A stretch of DNA of 64,000 bases from Symbiodinium kawagutii (Eukaryota; Sar; Dinophyceae; Suessiales; Symbiodiniaceae). Positions 22,395-36,497 of the stretch are shown here, in pieces. The stretch spans positions 55,539 to 119,538 of the forward strand of contig VSDK01000707.1 in assembly GCA_009767595.1 (NCBI GenBank), read 5' to 3'. The position numbers were made by a program, and so were the translations under genes. The first letter of the stretch is position 1. Each line of letters begins with the position of its first letter. The notes under the pieces were generated by a model. That model was not told where the DNA came from and ran no database searches. It worked only from the letters and a program-made list of their open reading frames with translations.

Positions 22395-24920
22395 GTACAA
22401 ATATGTGCCTTGAACCTACTGACTTTGGAGCTTGCGGCTACTGACCCCGAAAGCCCCCCCGAACGGGAGCCGCAAAATCACCAGGAAGTATGACCAAGTG
22501 CAAGAACTACAACAACTGCAACGACAGCCCTATTTCCAATACATGGCAACTTTGTGGGTTCAAGGTCAAGAGGTGAAATGGTCGCGTTTTGAGTGCTTGG
22601 GATCTCCAAGACAGCATCTATGGATGTCCAAATGTCCAACTGATCCAAAAGGGTCCGGGAGTCAACCTCGCAATCTCTATGTCGCAAACTGCAAGTCTTA
22701 CATCGATTGTATCACTGCCTCTCCTGTCACCTCAGCGCGCATTTTTGTGCTCTCGCTGCTAGCTTGGTCGCCCATCTTTGCTTGACCAGCTGGAACAAGC
22801 CTTGTGTAGCCGCCAATGCCAGGGCGACTGGGCAGTTTGGATGACCAACAGCTTCCAGGCGTCCAGTGGTGCTACAGCTGGGACTTCAAACACTGGTAAT
22901 GACAGCATAAAACTCCTTGACTAAAACTGCTGTAAATGACAGGATGATAGATAGATAAACGGGGCGATAAAGAAGATAGCAACAATGACAATCCTGCAAA
23001 TGATCACTTGAATGAGGCATTCAAAAGCTGAAAAATCAACCTATCATCAGTTGCGTTTGAAAAGGCAAGACTCTGGCCCTACAAATTGGATCTACAAAAA
23101 TAGCATGATCTTCTCAAAGGAAGAAACAGCTGCGTGTTTGCATTCATATGGCACAAGTATATCAACAAGGTTGCTTGTCAACAGTTTCATTACTATATTA
23201 TTTCATCATGGTTGCAGCACATTGTTTCGTATCGTATCATTAAACAAACCATACCAACCTAACCAACTGGACCCGTGGTCCAACTGCTTGCCCAGGAGCA
23301 GTTGATCGAAGGAAAGCTTTGAAGACTTCGATCTGCTCCTGCTGCGAGATCTTCTCCAGCAACAGGCGACCTGCGGCAGTGCGACTCTTGATCTGTGGGA
23401 TTTCGATCTGCAGATTTCATGGAATCCTGAACAACCCTGGTGTACTGTAAATCTTTTCTAACACATCTGTTCCGACCGTTTCTTGGCCAACATTCACCAC
23501 CATTAGCCATCATCCATCATCATTACCCGTTTGTATATTGACAGAATTAATCATCAGGTGATCTGTAGATTTCGGGAACCTTAAAAAAGATTGCTGGTCT
23601 GTTAGAGATCCCCATTGTTGGCGCGCTGATGTCAGCTTTAATTTACATATACAATCACGTATCTACACACATATGATGTACAACTGTGTATGTATATGTA
23701 TGTATACATATATATATATATGTATATGCATTACTATTGCACACCACAACTTTTACTTCAGGGCCTCCCCAAGATCGCCAAGCGGGATCCAATTTCTTCG
23801 AAGGAGTCCGCAAAGTATCCTGGTGGCAGGGAGCTTCCCAGGTAAACTTACCACCTGGCTCCATGCCCATGCCTTTTGCTGTGAACACGAACAAGTTGCG
23901 GGGAAAACAAATAAAATATACGTGTATATTCATGTAATATACATATATATATACTTTTTATGTGTGCTCGTTTATTGATTGGAGAAGCGAATAGATAACA
24001 ACCAGCACCATGGTTCGAACATCGGGAAAAAAAAGTCAAACTAGGTTCCTTTTTTGAGCGGTGCAAAATGCATTCCCCTTGTTTGCTTGTTTGCCTGTTT
24101 GCCTTGGTGACATATCCCTCAATCAACAGGAAAGGAGAGCACACAAAACAAGAAGCCAAAGCGACTCGATGAGATCTACATCAATCTGCTATCAAGTACT
24201 TCAAATGAACCGCTGTGCGGAACCCTGTTTGCTCCTCGCCACGGAAGACACATTTACGTCCAGAGACATCCGTCTCAAACCAATCCACATGCGAACCTCG
24301 ATCAGTGGCTAAGGCAAGGCACGTGATGAGCAAAGCCAACACAGACGTGTGGATGATGCATGCATTACATGGCATTGCATTACAGTACATGACTTGATAC
24401 GACATTGCACCAAGTGATGTACCTTACCCATCCATGACAGTTTACCACTGAACTCGACCGAACCACATTATACCACGCTATAGTGCATATATGCATGTTT
24501 GCATGCACGCATATGTACATACATACGGATATACCAAAAGAAATGTTGCCAAGGGTGCTTTGAGGTCCCGTGATAGCCCTCACAACCCCATATGAAGACA
24601 CATCACGTGCACTTCCCTGAAATTGTTCATCGGGAGACTCGCAATGGATACTGGCAATCTCAGCCACAGTAGTCTCTTGCAAGCAACCAACCCAGCAACC
24701 AACCCAGCAACCACCCCAGAAACCAACCAGCGCAAGGAACCACCAACTGCTTGGCCCTTGACACCGACTACTGCTCGTCACTTCCAAGGCACACAGCCTC
24801 TTCCCTGCCCCGGAGGCTCCTCGCGCCAGGTAGCGCTTTTTCGGTGCCAAAGGTTGGGATATGGGAGGTTCTTAAGCCATAGCACACCCCTGAAGTTGTG
24901 GATGGTGTTCTACTACAAAT

Positions 24921-24975
24921 GGTTACTATTGGATGATTTGGGGGTACCCTCATTTTGAGAAACCCCTGTATGATA
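24921..24975. mobile_element. MITE-like element, half copy d (reverse orientation)
   Basis: Contains GGATGATTTGGGGGTACCCT followed by CATTTTGAGAAACCCCTGTATG, the reverse complement of the conserved end of the element at 8469-8580. Only one end is clear. Confidence 0.45.
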
Positions 24976-25794
24976 ACGAAGAGAGGAATATTGTCGGTGG
25001 GCTATGAGATGTCATGATCTCCACAAAGTCAGCATTCCCTTGCACAAATCTCCACAAGCGATAGAAGGGGTCTCAAAAATACCTACAGGATTAGGAAAAA
25101 GGACGAACACTTTCATTTGTTTTCTTTTGGATAAGGATTCGGTGACAAAAATTGTCAACAAGAATCAGTGGTTGCTGCATAGGGAAACCCTTGGGGAATG
25201 CCACATGAACCCAACATACCCTGGCACCACTCTTTGGAAACCGAACAGCCACCATCCGGGCGCCGAAAGTATCCACGGCAGGTCCTTGGATGCCAGTCTT
25301 CCAACCAGGCCATTTCGTTCCGCGCCGAACAATGACCATGTCAGTACCTCGGAAAATGCCAACCGCAACATACCAATGATTTGGCAAATTATCATACAAC
25401 AGTTGGTTAGGTGGTCATGTGTTCCCATGGGTCATCTCACACTTTCAACCACAGATGCATGTCCATTATCCTATAGAAAAACGGAGGCCTCATCTGCAAA
25501 TCATTTGTTTACGTATTGAGATCATCTTCGGTGGAGCAATTACAGTGGATATCTAAAAATCAATCAAGCAGGCAGTTTTTAAAACGCCCTATGTTTTTGG
25601 AACGCCCTATATGTCCAAGCAGATTATCGTACGCCCCAGGCAGGAATGAAACATGAAAATATGTTTTTTTCGAGAGAAGTCAGTTTCGTCAAATGCAAGG
25701 TGTATAGTGTACATAAATCATTCACGTATGTAGTAGAAGTAGAAGTAAAAAATGTAGACAAGTGTGTATCAAGAAATGTTATCGTGTTTCAAAG

Positions 25795-26700
25795 TGTTGT
25801 TTCCAACAAGAAGGGAGGCGAGAGGGGAGACAAGAGAAAGAAACGGACGCAGAAAGCAAGAAGAAGGGAGAAGAGGACCGAGACCAAAGAGGGAACAAGA
25901 AAAGAACGGAGACAGAGCAGGACTGACTGGACGCTGCACCAAAACAAAGGAAACCAAGACGGAAAACAAAAGAGGAGACAAGAGGAACAGGCGGAGACCC
26001 TAAGCAAAGGAGACAAAGAAAGAAACAAAAAAGAGCCGGACACTGTAACCAAAAAGGAGGGAGACAAGAAAGAAGACAAAACGAGAGGCACGAGGTAGAA
26101 ACGCGCCCTGTAACCAACAAAGTGGAGACTGAAGGGGAAACAAGAGGAAGATTTGGAACGGCAACCAGCAAGAAAGGAAACAAACAGAGTCAAGAAGAGA
26201 GGCAACAGAAATAAGCGGACGCAGTAATCAACAAGAAGAGAAACAAGAAGGGAAACAAGAAGGGAAACAAGAAGAGACCAGAGGAAGGGCCGGACACAAG
26301 CGAGGCAGCAGGAGACAAGAATGAAGACAGGAGGAAGCGGACAGAGAAACCCGCAAGAAGTAGGAAGGCAAGAGGAAGAGACGCCCGCCAGTGACTGGAG
26401 ACGAAGCGTCGGAAAGAAATGACAGTAACAAATCCTGAGGGACAAATCATGGAGTACATGAGTACAGAAGATGGGAGACTAATGGGCGGACCTGGGAGAG
26501 GTGCTGCACACCACTAGTAACTAGAGGCAAAAACAGGAAACCAACCATGCACGAATACATGATGGGAGAAAAATGATCGGACACAGGAAAAGAGCCGGAC
26601 ACCACCAGCGACCCGAAACAAACTATGGGAGGCACATGATCGGACTCGGGAAAGAAGGCGAACACTTCCACTGATACCAGAAGCGGACAACTCTGAATCA
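25795..26700. repeat. T-depleted, purine-rich degenerate minisatellite
   Basis: For most of 25795-26450 the plus strand is almost free of T. A loose motif recurs: (G/C)CGGACRC, often followed by a GTAAYCAACAA-like word and then AAG/GGAGACAAG words, for example near 25840, 26037, 26216, 26289, 26336, 26577, 26597 and 26640. T-depletion removes stop codons, which explains the overlapping long frames on both strands. No gene is called. Confidence 0.7.
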
Positions 26701-29700
26701 GTGGAGAACTCCCTGACAGTACACTGCTTGGCGAATCATAAATCCGCACAGTTTATCATTGCATCACAGCCTGCATTGCAACAACGATCTGCAAGTTGCC
26801 ACCAGAAAGCTTTGCACAATACTTTCCTGTCCAACAACATGCAACGAGGCAAGGTGCCCCATGGGTGAGCGCCAATGACCTCCGGCAAAATGACTCTCTC
26901 AAAGTCCTGCCCAAAAGCAGCAGAAGGGATCTTCCAATGAGAAGGTTTTTCTTTTTTGGGCCCTGGCGCATGGAAGATTAACCTCTCAACAAGCGTGTTT
27001 CTAGTTGCAAACTGTTTCAACAACCCAAAACCCAAAACAAGAAAACAAACAAATGTCAATCAATCAAGTCAAAGATCATTCATTGATTCTTTAAGCAATT
27101 GTGCTCTTGACGGAGGAAGAAAATGATCTATGGGGCAAATTTCCTTGTATTTCTGGACGCGTTCGAAATAACTATCAACTTTGCGGCAGATTTGAAATCA
27201 GATTACCGCGTTTCGCAGATGTCTGGTCAGCATGATTGCCAGTTGCACAGACTCTCTGCCTCCCCAAAATGAAAGTGCAGTTTCACCACTATTGTTGCAC
27301 CGCTAGTTGTACGCCAGGATAGCAATGTAGCATGCTTAGCATATTGCAGAATGTTGCATAACACATTGCTACATCGTTGTGATGTCATCATGTTGATATG
27401 CCCTGAAGTTTTCCCACTGAGAAAAGAGCGCCCAGAAGCTGCCTGGCAAGCCTCGTAGGGTTTCCTCAGAGGTGCATGACGACGCTCCCTTGCAAGAACA
27501 AAGAAGAACCGGGAGATCTAAGGATAACCGACAACTTGCAAGGGACATAACGGTAGGATGGACATAAGATTTGACCACAACAACTTGGTCGTTCAACAAG
27601 GCTACCAATTTCACCTGACTCAAGAAACAACTGATTTTTTCCTGCTCCTGTGCACTAGCATTCTTTGCTAACCTTCAAAATCTCCCTGCTGTGTTCTTTC
27701 GCCCAGCATCCAACCAGAAGGAATGTCAATCCAGCTATCATCGAAGGCCTTCACCATGTCCATACCTCACATGATCTCGTGCCCGTTTTGGATGCATGAG
27801 CGATGATCGACAGGTCTCCAACGCGACGTAGGAACCAAGCGAAAGACGGGTGGACAAAACACGACCTGGATGTCTGCCGTGCCCCTTCTTCAAAAAATCA
27901 CATTCATAGAAGTACACCGAAGCGGGTGTCCACTTACTTGCTCTAGAAGTACACAGAAGTGACTACACAGAAGGGGCGTATTTGGTAACAAACTTGGTTT
28001 ATCAGCCAACCTTAGTAGCAACCTACCCATAATGTCTAATAATGGTTTTTAACCCAATATACATAACAACATAAAACTGACATTTCCCTGGTTCATGACT
28101 TCATTTCCCAGTCGCCGATCTCTGTGTCGTCTTTCCTCCTCAACGGCAATACGGCAAAGCTACGCTCCTCCTTCTGCACCTCGGTGAGGGGTGCGTCTCA
28201 CCTTGGGACCTCAGAAGGGACTCCTAACAGAGAGCAACCTGGGGGCTCGAAACTGTTTGAAAGGCTGGAGATGAAGCGTTTGAACATTTCATGCATCAAG
28301 AAGTCAAGACATGTCAAGCCCCCAGGATAAAGCTAACATGATCAAGCTGCAGTCATGACACTGTGTATGCAGCATCGGCACTGGCAGTATCGTCAAGGGC
28401 AATTTGCCCTTGGATGCCACCCAAGAAACCTGGTGGGCATCCACCGGAACAGGTGCAGCGGGAAAAAGCACCTACCAAGAAGTCCTTCAGGCGGTCATGA
28501 ATTTTGGCTCTTATCTTTAGGAAGAAGATACAGTAGCAGTCTAGCAACGGTCATTCTTGACCACCTGGACACCCCTTGTGGGATCAAAACTTGTGTGCTC
28601 AGCCACCAATTTCCGCCAAAGGTCTTTGGGGGCGTAAAGTTGGTAGCTCAAACTACAAGATCTCGTGAAGGATCCCCACCATACTGGCCTCTGTGCCTGA
28701 ATTAACACTTCAAGGGACCTATGTCTCAACAATAAAGGATCCCAAAAACGGACGCAAAACAAACGAACAAGTTTAATAAATGGACATGACTCCTCCTGCA
28801 GATTCAAGATTCCTTTTCAGTTTTGAACACCTTTCAAGGACTTTAGGCTACCCACGATGAATCTTCTCACTCCAATGCACTGATTCATAGCAGAAATCAC
28901 CAATGACTTCAGAGGTCCGCCATCCATGGACACAACCACGAGGTCTTGCCAAGCAACCGCTTTCATCCGAGCCCAGTTGGCTTACCTTAGGATTTGCAGA
29001 TGGATTCTCACAATCCCTCCAGGCAGCTCGCAAACACTGTGCATACACCTCCAGAACTGCACATACGTTGCTGGCTGTTCTATTGACTGGTCAGCATCAT
29101 CCGTATTCAACAATGTTTGTACGACCATGCATTTTGAAATGAAAGAGATCAACGCCTATTCCGATGCGTGTATAAATTATAGAACGTTAGAAAAAATCAA
29201 TCTCTTGCTCACAGGATGTTGAACACGGACCAGTGTCCCCAATAAAGAAGCAGCGGCACCTTGGGTGTCGTTCCAGAGCAGCTTTGCTTTCCCCACAGCA
29301 TCGGGCCAAGGACAAAAAGATCACTATCTCTCTTGGGGAGCCAACCCTAACCTCTGTGTGAAAGGGTCATCCTGACACACGCCACATGTTCTTTACCAAG
29401 ATTCAAAGGTCAACTTGAGCTGCAGATTATCCTGGCAATCGTGAAATTCGAACATCATTCTACATTTCTGGTTCATAATCTTTGTATGCATAGTATACCC
29501 ATATCAGTAGAGTCTTTATGCGGCAAAAAAATGAAGAATGTGTACCAAGGTTTGAAACCTTTTGAACTGTATTCCAAGTGAAACCAACAACATGGACAGT
29601 GGAATGTGGAGATTTCGTGCCGATGATACCAGAATTCGTCGCACACGTTGCAATTGGACTTTCAAAGTTGAAGTTCGTCTCATTTGCTAAGAGCGGAACT

Positions 29701-32100
29701 GACATATCAGCCATCATTTCATAGAATGTAAATAGACTGATTTTTGCCCTGCCATGGACCCAACATAATGAAAACCAATCTGGTTTAACGGTGTTAGGGC
29801 AGCAAACCACGACATGAATCCTTTGCAGCCACCACTTTGCAAAGGCAGCGCCTTCCATTCTTCATGAAAGGCAGCACGTGGGGCACCTGCCTGCCACCCA
29901 AATAGAAGGAAGGCCATGTCCAAGATTAATTCCACTGCAAAACGATAGTCTCAAACAGTTTTAACAGCAAGTCATGCCCTTGAATTCGCTGAGCCGCAAA
30001 AGTGAGATTGTACAGCCACATGTGTGTGTGTGTTTACGTTCCCAAAACCCGGGTGGTAAAGCGCGTATAAATCCAAATTACATGCATGTACATGTACGCA
30101 TCACCTTCCTTCCCAACAATGCCGCACAAGGCGGCGGCGGAAGTTTCCAGCATGATCATGTGACATTTAAGCAAGGACCCCACCCTCCTCCCAACATGCA
30201 TTGCGATTTTTTTGTGGCTCTTACAGCAACCAAAAACATCAGGCAGTCGAATCATTTTTTCCGCAAGAGCTGGTGGAAAGTTGCTTGGTAGCCTGCTTTT
30301 ATCGATGGTCCGAGGGCCCCACATAATGGCTTTGCAAGGGAAAACTGTGCGACATCTTAAGTTCCAAAAGTGCTCGGAGCCTGTCTGATTTTGAAGATTT
30401 TGACTTCCAAATGTGCTTCTGCCCACAACCCCGGGCAACTCTGATCCAGCAACGCTTTCACCACAGACCTCCGCACCTGCGACTTTGCCGAGCCTATGTG
30501 TGGACTGAGCGCGAGACTATAGAAAGACAGAGCATTTCGCATCATTTCTGTCATGCACATGCAGTCACATGCATGTCTCTCTTGACATCTCTTTCTTTCT
30601 GACATCTCTTCTGGACCACCTGCTGGAACTTTCCATATGTTGTAAGTTTGACTCCTAAACTTCCTTCGGAGACTAGAACACCATTGAACGCCGCCGACAT
30701 CTTCTCCTTGCAAGTCCCTTCTGGCTGCCCTGGAAGCGCTATCCACATGATGTTTGTCGGTCAATGAGGCGTGGTTGATGCTTGATGACTGTTCACAACT
30801 CTTCATCGAATGGCGGCATAGAAAATCATCCCCAACAGGAAGCCAAGTGCCTTTGTATGGCGCTATGCTACTACTGTTTGGGCCCCCCCAGGATTACCAT
30901 AGCCATGCATAGCCACCCATAGCCATCATAGCTGGATGAAGTGCCCCACCTGGGAGCTCGCCAGGACTCCCTTCAGCTGTTCAGCAGACACTTGGAGCTG
31001 CTCACTAAGGTCCTTAGCGCTACGTGGAGATCTCCGATCCTTTGGAGGGAGCTAATCTCAGAGGTACAAGGAAAAACCGTTGAAAAAAATGTGATTTTTC
31101 GAGCAAGTCATAGATTTTTCCGAATAAAAGATTGATGAAGAAGTCAGAACTGAAGAACTGGAGCGACATCTCTTCCTCGTTTTCATAAGTAGTATTTTGA
31201 TTCCTCAATTTTTCCAGCCAGAATATTGAAAAGCCACATGATAAAGATCTGAAGCCCTGGACACCAGGTTGACCAAAGCCCTCGACCCATCACTGGATTC
31301 CCAGGTCACAACCCCAGCTGGATACCGGGAAGTATCACCTCCAAGCATGATGAACAATTCGAATCTCTAAATGATCCATAAATGATCTATTAACATCTAT
31401 TAAGTAGCTTTTATTCCCCATGATTTGCCACCACCGTTGACTCCAAAGGTTGGTTCCTGGATGGTGTGCTGCAACTGGCACGGAAACTCGTTGCACTCCC
31501 AAGCATCGTCGTATGTTCTCTCGCCATTCATCACCAGCAACTTGGCCTGGGGATCTGCACTGTAACCGTTCTGCTCATCTGACCAAATTCAATGGCACCG
31601 TTCATTGATGTTTTCTGGTGGCAATGGGCTAAAACACAACTGAGGGAAAAGAAAACAGGGGCCCAAACCAATTGAGCGAAAGGATATCTTTGGTGCTGCT
31701 GGAAGAAATGAATCCAGCTACCCGATTGGTTTCTGGAAGGAGTACGAACTTCATGCAGCTTTCTACCCAAGACTTCAGACTAAGACAGAAGATGTGGTGT
31801 CAGGGGCAGGAATCTGATCATTGATTGACTGTCATATGAGGTGTCTATTGACCTACCTGGAACGTTGGGATAGATAAGTCTGCACCTTAATCAACCACTA
31901 TGAAAGCGATTCAACATGGCTCAAATGAGGAGCCACTCGTCTTCAGAGTGCAATCTTTCATTTCTGCCAATGTCAGGTCTCCAAAGCAGTTTTTGGAATC
32001 AATGAGATGAATTTCGGCCTTGGTTTGCAGCGAAAAGACATGCAGGTGGAAACAGGACAGTGCTACTATGACAAAAGATTTCACGAATCCCAATGTAGGT
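26701..32100. other. No supported gene
   Basis: Ordinary-composition DNA with no recognisable protein family. Stop-free frames of 60-130 codons occur on both strands (26736-27059 minus, 28355-28705 plus, 29460-29858 minus, 30034-30438 minus). The 29460-29858 minus frame reads most like protein but overlaps a second readable frame at 29714-29935. None has motif or splice support. Confidence 0.45.
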
Positions 32101-32148
32101 TTCCCAATTAGATGTAATTAGTTAGTCAGTCAGCTATATGACAATTTC

Positions 32149-32345
32149 CAACCTGGAGGCCATTGGAAGCTTGTGGATGGTAGACATTCCCTACCATTCC
32201 GCGAAGCAGCAGGCTGGTTTCATGGAGCTATCCGTGATGAGCATACACAAGCAACCAAAGCAAATGTTTGCTTTTGGGTCAATGCGGTGACTCCAACTGT
32301 TGGGATGTCACCCATGGCTGTTGGTTGGCCGATATTGACCCCATA
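32149..32345 (+). CDS. Possible internal or terminal exon, unrecognised
   Basis: Open frame of about 70 codons after a possible acceptor (TAGTCAGTCAG), ending in TAG at 32343-32345. It reads PGGHWKLVDGRH, then FREAAGWFHGAIRDEH, then ATKANVCFWVNAVTP, with normal composition. No ATG opens it, so it would need upstream exons. A second candidate exon in the same orientation lies at about 32700-32826 (ending [20 protein letters not shown] before TGA). No family is recognised and the length is within chance. Confidence 0.2.
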
Positions 32346-32884
32346 GTCATTGTTTTACTTCAGAGATCATCAGCTTTTACTGTATGACGTTTGTGGAGAG
32401 CTCCCTGCATATGGATCCTCTCGACAGACAAAGGTACAGGTCCAACAGCAACCACGCGAGCACCGGCTTGTCGGACATCTGCTTCTTCGATTCGCGGCGG
32501 AAATCCCCTGATTGTTTGAGGAGCGACACAAAAATGCATTTTTGGATGGCTTCAAAGGTTTTCCCTTTAGGTTGATTCTCAATTTGCCAGGTTACCACAA
32601 GGTAATGCATTGTTGCCAGAGCTTGGTATCAAAGAGAAATTTCTGGCTATCTAGAGCCTTCAAGATTGACGAAGTCCCAAAAAGGTCGTGATTTGCTCAG
32701 ATCGCGTCCATGAAACAATTCGCAAAATGGCTGTACCACAATTTTCCAGGCCTGCAAGTAACGTCAAGAAAGTCCTGGAAGAGGTTACCTCAGCATTTGA
32801 CATCGTGAAAGGTTACAAGCAGTGACCCACCAACACAAAACAGAACATGTATATAATATTTTGTATATATAGATATTTGAATAA

Positions 32885-33138
32885 ACAGATAGATGGATGG
32901 ATAGATAGATAGATAGATAGATAGAAGATAGGTGGATAAATAGACAGGTAGATAATGTAGATAGGTAGATAATGTAGATTGGTAGATAGGTAGATAAGTA
33001 GGTAGGTTGAGAGGTAGATAGGTAGATAGGTAGATAGGTAGGTAGGGAGGGAGGGAGACAGACAGACAGACAGATAGATAGCCATATAGCGAGATAGGTA
33101 GATAGGTAGATAGGTCGGTAGATAGATAGAAATACAGA
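32885..33138. repeat. Compound GATA/GGTA/GACA repeat tract
   Basis: About 250 bases of GATA, GGTAGATA and GACA units. Minus-strand frames across it give YLSIYLS-type repeats and are rejected as genes. Confidence 0.95.
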
Positions 33139-33648
33139 CACATAGACAAATAGCGTGTTCAGGCTCTTGCCTCAGTAGATATATGTGTGTATGTACAACA
33201 ATATATACATGCAGTGGTATGCATAATTACAAGTGAAGAAACTGGGTACAAAGGCACTATGGAGACGTCTATGCTTAGCGAAGAACTACCCGCTTGACAT
33301 TCATGTATTTTGCAAGTATACAGATCTGCAAGCATATGAGCTTCCTCCTCTGCACCTTTGTACTTGTCTGGCTCAATGAAGCAGAGTTCATCAAGGCAAT
33401 GGGATAAACAAGGTGCAGAACTTGGGCAAATCTCCATGCGTTTCATCGGCATGAATCTCGCCAACCGCGTATGCTTCATTACACAAAGCGGTTGAAACTG
33501 GTGAACATGGAAGCACAGATCGGCCACAGAGGAAACAATTTATGTCAAGGATCTCCATGTTCAGCTTATGGCTTTCACATGTCATTATCTATTTTGTGAC
33601 AGCCTATGACATTGGAATACATCTGAATCAATCAACCAAAAAAAATGG

Positions 33649-33763
33649 CTGTGTGTGTGTGTGGGTGTGTGTGTGGGTGTGTGTGTGGGTGGGTGTGTGG
33701 GTGGGTGTGTGCCAAAGAGTGCAAACTTCTCGTAGGCAGCTCGACCAGCACAATCATCGTCAT

Positions 33764-33795
<32 letters not shown>
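33649..33795. repeat. (GTGTGTGG)n tract followed by (CAG)n
   Basis: GT-rich tract with GGG interruptions (33649-33712), then about 11 CAG triplets (33763-33795). The plus-strand frame through it (poly-Gln) has no other protein character. Confidence 0.9.
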
Positions 33796-33796
<1 letters not shown>

Positions 33797-35539
33797 ATGT
33801 ATGGCAAATCAGTAGCTGTCAAAAAATATGTCTCACCAAAAAAACATCATCAGCAACTCACCATCCATCCTCAATCATGACCAATCGTCACAATTCCACT
33901 GATCTTCATGTTCATGGCAACCTCTGTTGCCCCCTTTCTAAGGTCATGGCTGCCATCTCGAGAACACAAGCTGCGGGAACCCTTATAGAGCCAAGCTCGC
34001 CTGCCCAGAAATCTCATCGGGATCCCCAGCACGGCTTGTGGAAGAAATCTTGTGTTTGAAGTTGCTTCGTTGAAGTTGCTGATGATTAACCAATGGCCAA
34101 TAGTATAAAATGTCACGATAAAGGTATGAGCGATGCATACTCTTCTTCGATGTGCACCGTCTCGTTTCCAGCATCCTTCCTGGCTAATTTTGGCAACGAA
34201 TTCCTACGAATAATACTAAAAGCGTCTATGATGGTAAAAGAACTACATGCTTTACAGTACACTGAAGAATGATGGAATCTACAGGAGGTGAATTAGACAG
34301 AGACGTTCGACTTACATCTTGCTTGCTGGGGGTTCTGTTGGGCGGTTTCAACTGCCAGGTATGTGGGCCAGTCCACAGTTATACGCTTGTAACCTTTTAA
34401 CCCCAAACAAATGGCAAACAATTTCATTTCTTGGAGAAAGATGGGCATCACCTATCGAAAAAAGACAACAATTGCAACTATGGTAGGGGTCTTGGCTTCT
34501 GATGAGCCTTCTGAGGTCGTTTGGCAGAATGTAAGCGCACTATGGGTCTGAACACAGGCTGAGTGAAGCCGATTGAAAGCTCTTGATCACTCTCCATTGG
34601 CCAAGAAAAGCCAGGGATATGAGGCCACAATTGCAAAGCTTGGCTCGTCCTTGATGGACATGAATGGGTGACATGAGGGAAAGTCTTCGGGTCAAAGCTA
34701 CAGGGCCCCTCTGACTTTCCAAAAGCGGTGATGAAAATCTCAATTTTCCCTCAAGGGTTGGAATGGTTTCAGTCATGCATCAATTCAGTGCGACCCCGCA
34801 GCACCTGCAACCAGAATGCCATCTTTGGCTCGCTTGAAAAAGCAAGCTTGACATCAGTTGCAGCGGGCCCCTTGAAAATATGCAGAGCACACACCTGAAG
34901 ATTTTCTTGAAAAGCACATGATCAGCCATTGTTAACACTTGCAATCACCATGAGTTAAACATTGTCTACCACTATTGACCATGGCTTCTGGACTTGTTCT
35001 TGCTGCAAAGTGCTACTGTCGGCAGAGTGACTGAAATCAAAAGCAGGAGTACGATGCAAATATCGTTCTTTGCAGTAGCTTACTCTCAAACATTCAATTT
35101 TGAAGTGAATGATTGCACAGACTTGTTGCTAGCCTTTGATTCTTTCACAGCGCTGCTCTCAATGAAATCAAGAGCTTGAAAACAAAATGCTACAAAAGCA
35201 TAGCATTTATCATTCTGGCACCTGACAACTGTACATACGTCTCCTTTATGTTTCCCACACCACTGAATTCACTTGCTCACAGATGCAAACCATGCACCAT
35301 CAACCCTGGAGCCACTAGACATCAGCAGCAAACCTTAGCGGCCAAGCGCCACGCCTGTTTCGCACTGCGCGATGGCTACAGCACCAAAGCCTGTCTTGCC
35401 GAACAAGTGCCCAAAGCGGTGTGCTTGTCCTTTATGAAGCAACGGCAACAACAATAACAATAGCAAGGGCCACAAGAGCTACAGGATCAACAGCAGCAAC
35501 GGCAACAAAGTCAAGATCAAGAACCAGAATAGAGTAGCA

Positions 35540-35572
<33 letters not shown>

Positions 35573-35612
35573 CTTCTGCGTGCACAACACCACCACCACC
35601 ACCACCACCAGC
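35540..35612. repeat. (CTG)n followed by (CAC)n
   Basis: About 9 CTG triplets (35540-35566), a short divergent spacer, then about 8 CAC triplets (35588-35612). The Ala/Gly-rich and Ser/Trp-rich minus-strand frames arise from them. Confidence 0.9.
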
Positions 35613-36346
35613 AGTACAAGAACACAAACAAGAATAAGAGAAGAGCAGCTGCAGCATGAGCAGCTTCAACAATGGGATGGAGCCACCTGCTCCTACTCGA
35701 AGAACCAAGCCAATGCTCAGCCATTTGCAAGGCTTCCATCCCTGACCTAGGTTTCGCACCATTTCACCCCAGGGTTTTGCCTTGCACAGCAAAGGAGTGC
35801 CGGGATTCACCATCTTCATCCACCTAAGCAACAACTTCACAGGGAGCGCAGCTGTTGCTGAGCAAATCGTTGAACGGAAGCAACAAATCTTGCAGATCAA
35901 ATCGCTTAGGATAAGCATAGATCTGGATCGACTGATACCCGGAGCAGCTGTGAACAAGGGATTGCATTAGCTACTGGCGAATCAAAGTGGTCAATACTGG
36001 GAGCCCAGTTGAATAAGTAGAATCGAGCCTACCGCGCTTTGGCAACAAAAAGAATTGAGTTTGCAAGGGCTCTTAATCATTTCTTCTTGGAAATGGACTT
36101 GGCACACTGTAGGGGGCTTGATGCTAAATCCAATGACATACCCCCAAAAACCGCTGCGTGGCTGCATCAGCAAACTCAGGTCCTCCGCCCTTCCACCAAG
36201 GGACCAAGAAAACGGGCTCGGTGGGTTTGAAGGCTACCAAGCGCACCAGCGGAGGCAGCCAGCGGGCATCGCCTGGCGATTCAACACCTGTTCATGGCAT
36301 TGCTAAAGCCACAGAATCCTCCATGGTCCATGGTGGGACATGCCTT

Positions 36347-36350
36347 CATC

Positions 36351-36400
<50 letters not shown>

Positions 36401-36457
36401 CATCCTCATCGTCATTGTCATCATCATCATCATAATCATCATCATCATCATCATCAG

Positions 36458-36497
<40 letters not shown>
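36347..36497. repeat. (CAT)n microsatellite, about 150 bp
   Basis: ATC/CAT triplets with scattered CCT, CGT, TGT and AAT variants. Poly-His, poly-Ile and poly-Met frames over it are artefacts. Confidence 0.95.

Noticed and set aside
25769..26445. Overlapping long frames on both strands, including a 218-codon hydrophobic Leu/Ser/Cys-rich minus-strand frame
   Set aside because: The plus strand almost lacks T, which removes stop codons in all frames; composition is low-complexity and membrane-like only because the minus strand is pyrimidine-rich.
32785..33149. Minus-strand frames with YLSIYLSTYL repeats
   Set aside because: Translations of the GATA/GGTA compound repeat.
33542..33880. Frame with poly-Gln tract
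   Set aside because: It is made of the GT and CAG microsatellites; flanks have no protein character.
35479..35957. Minus-strand frames of 86 and 146 codons rich in Ala, Gly, Ser and Trp
   Set aside because: Their distinctive parts are the CTG and CAC arrays.
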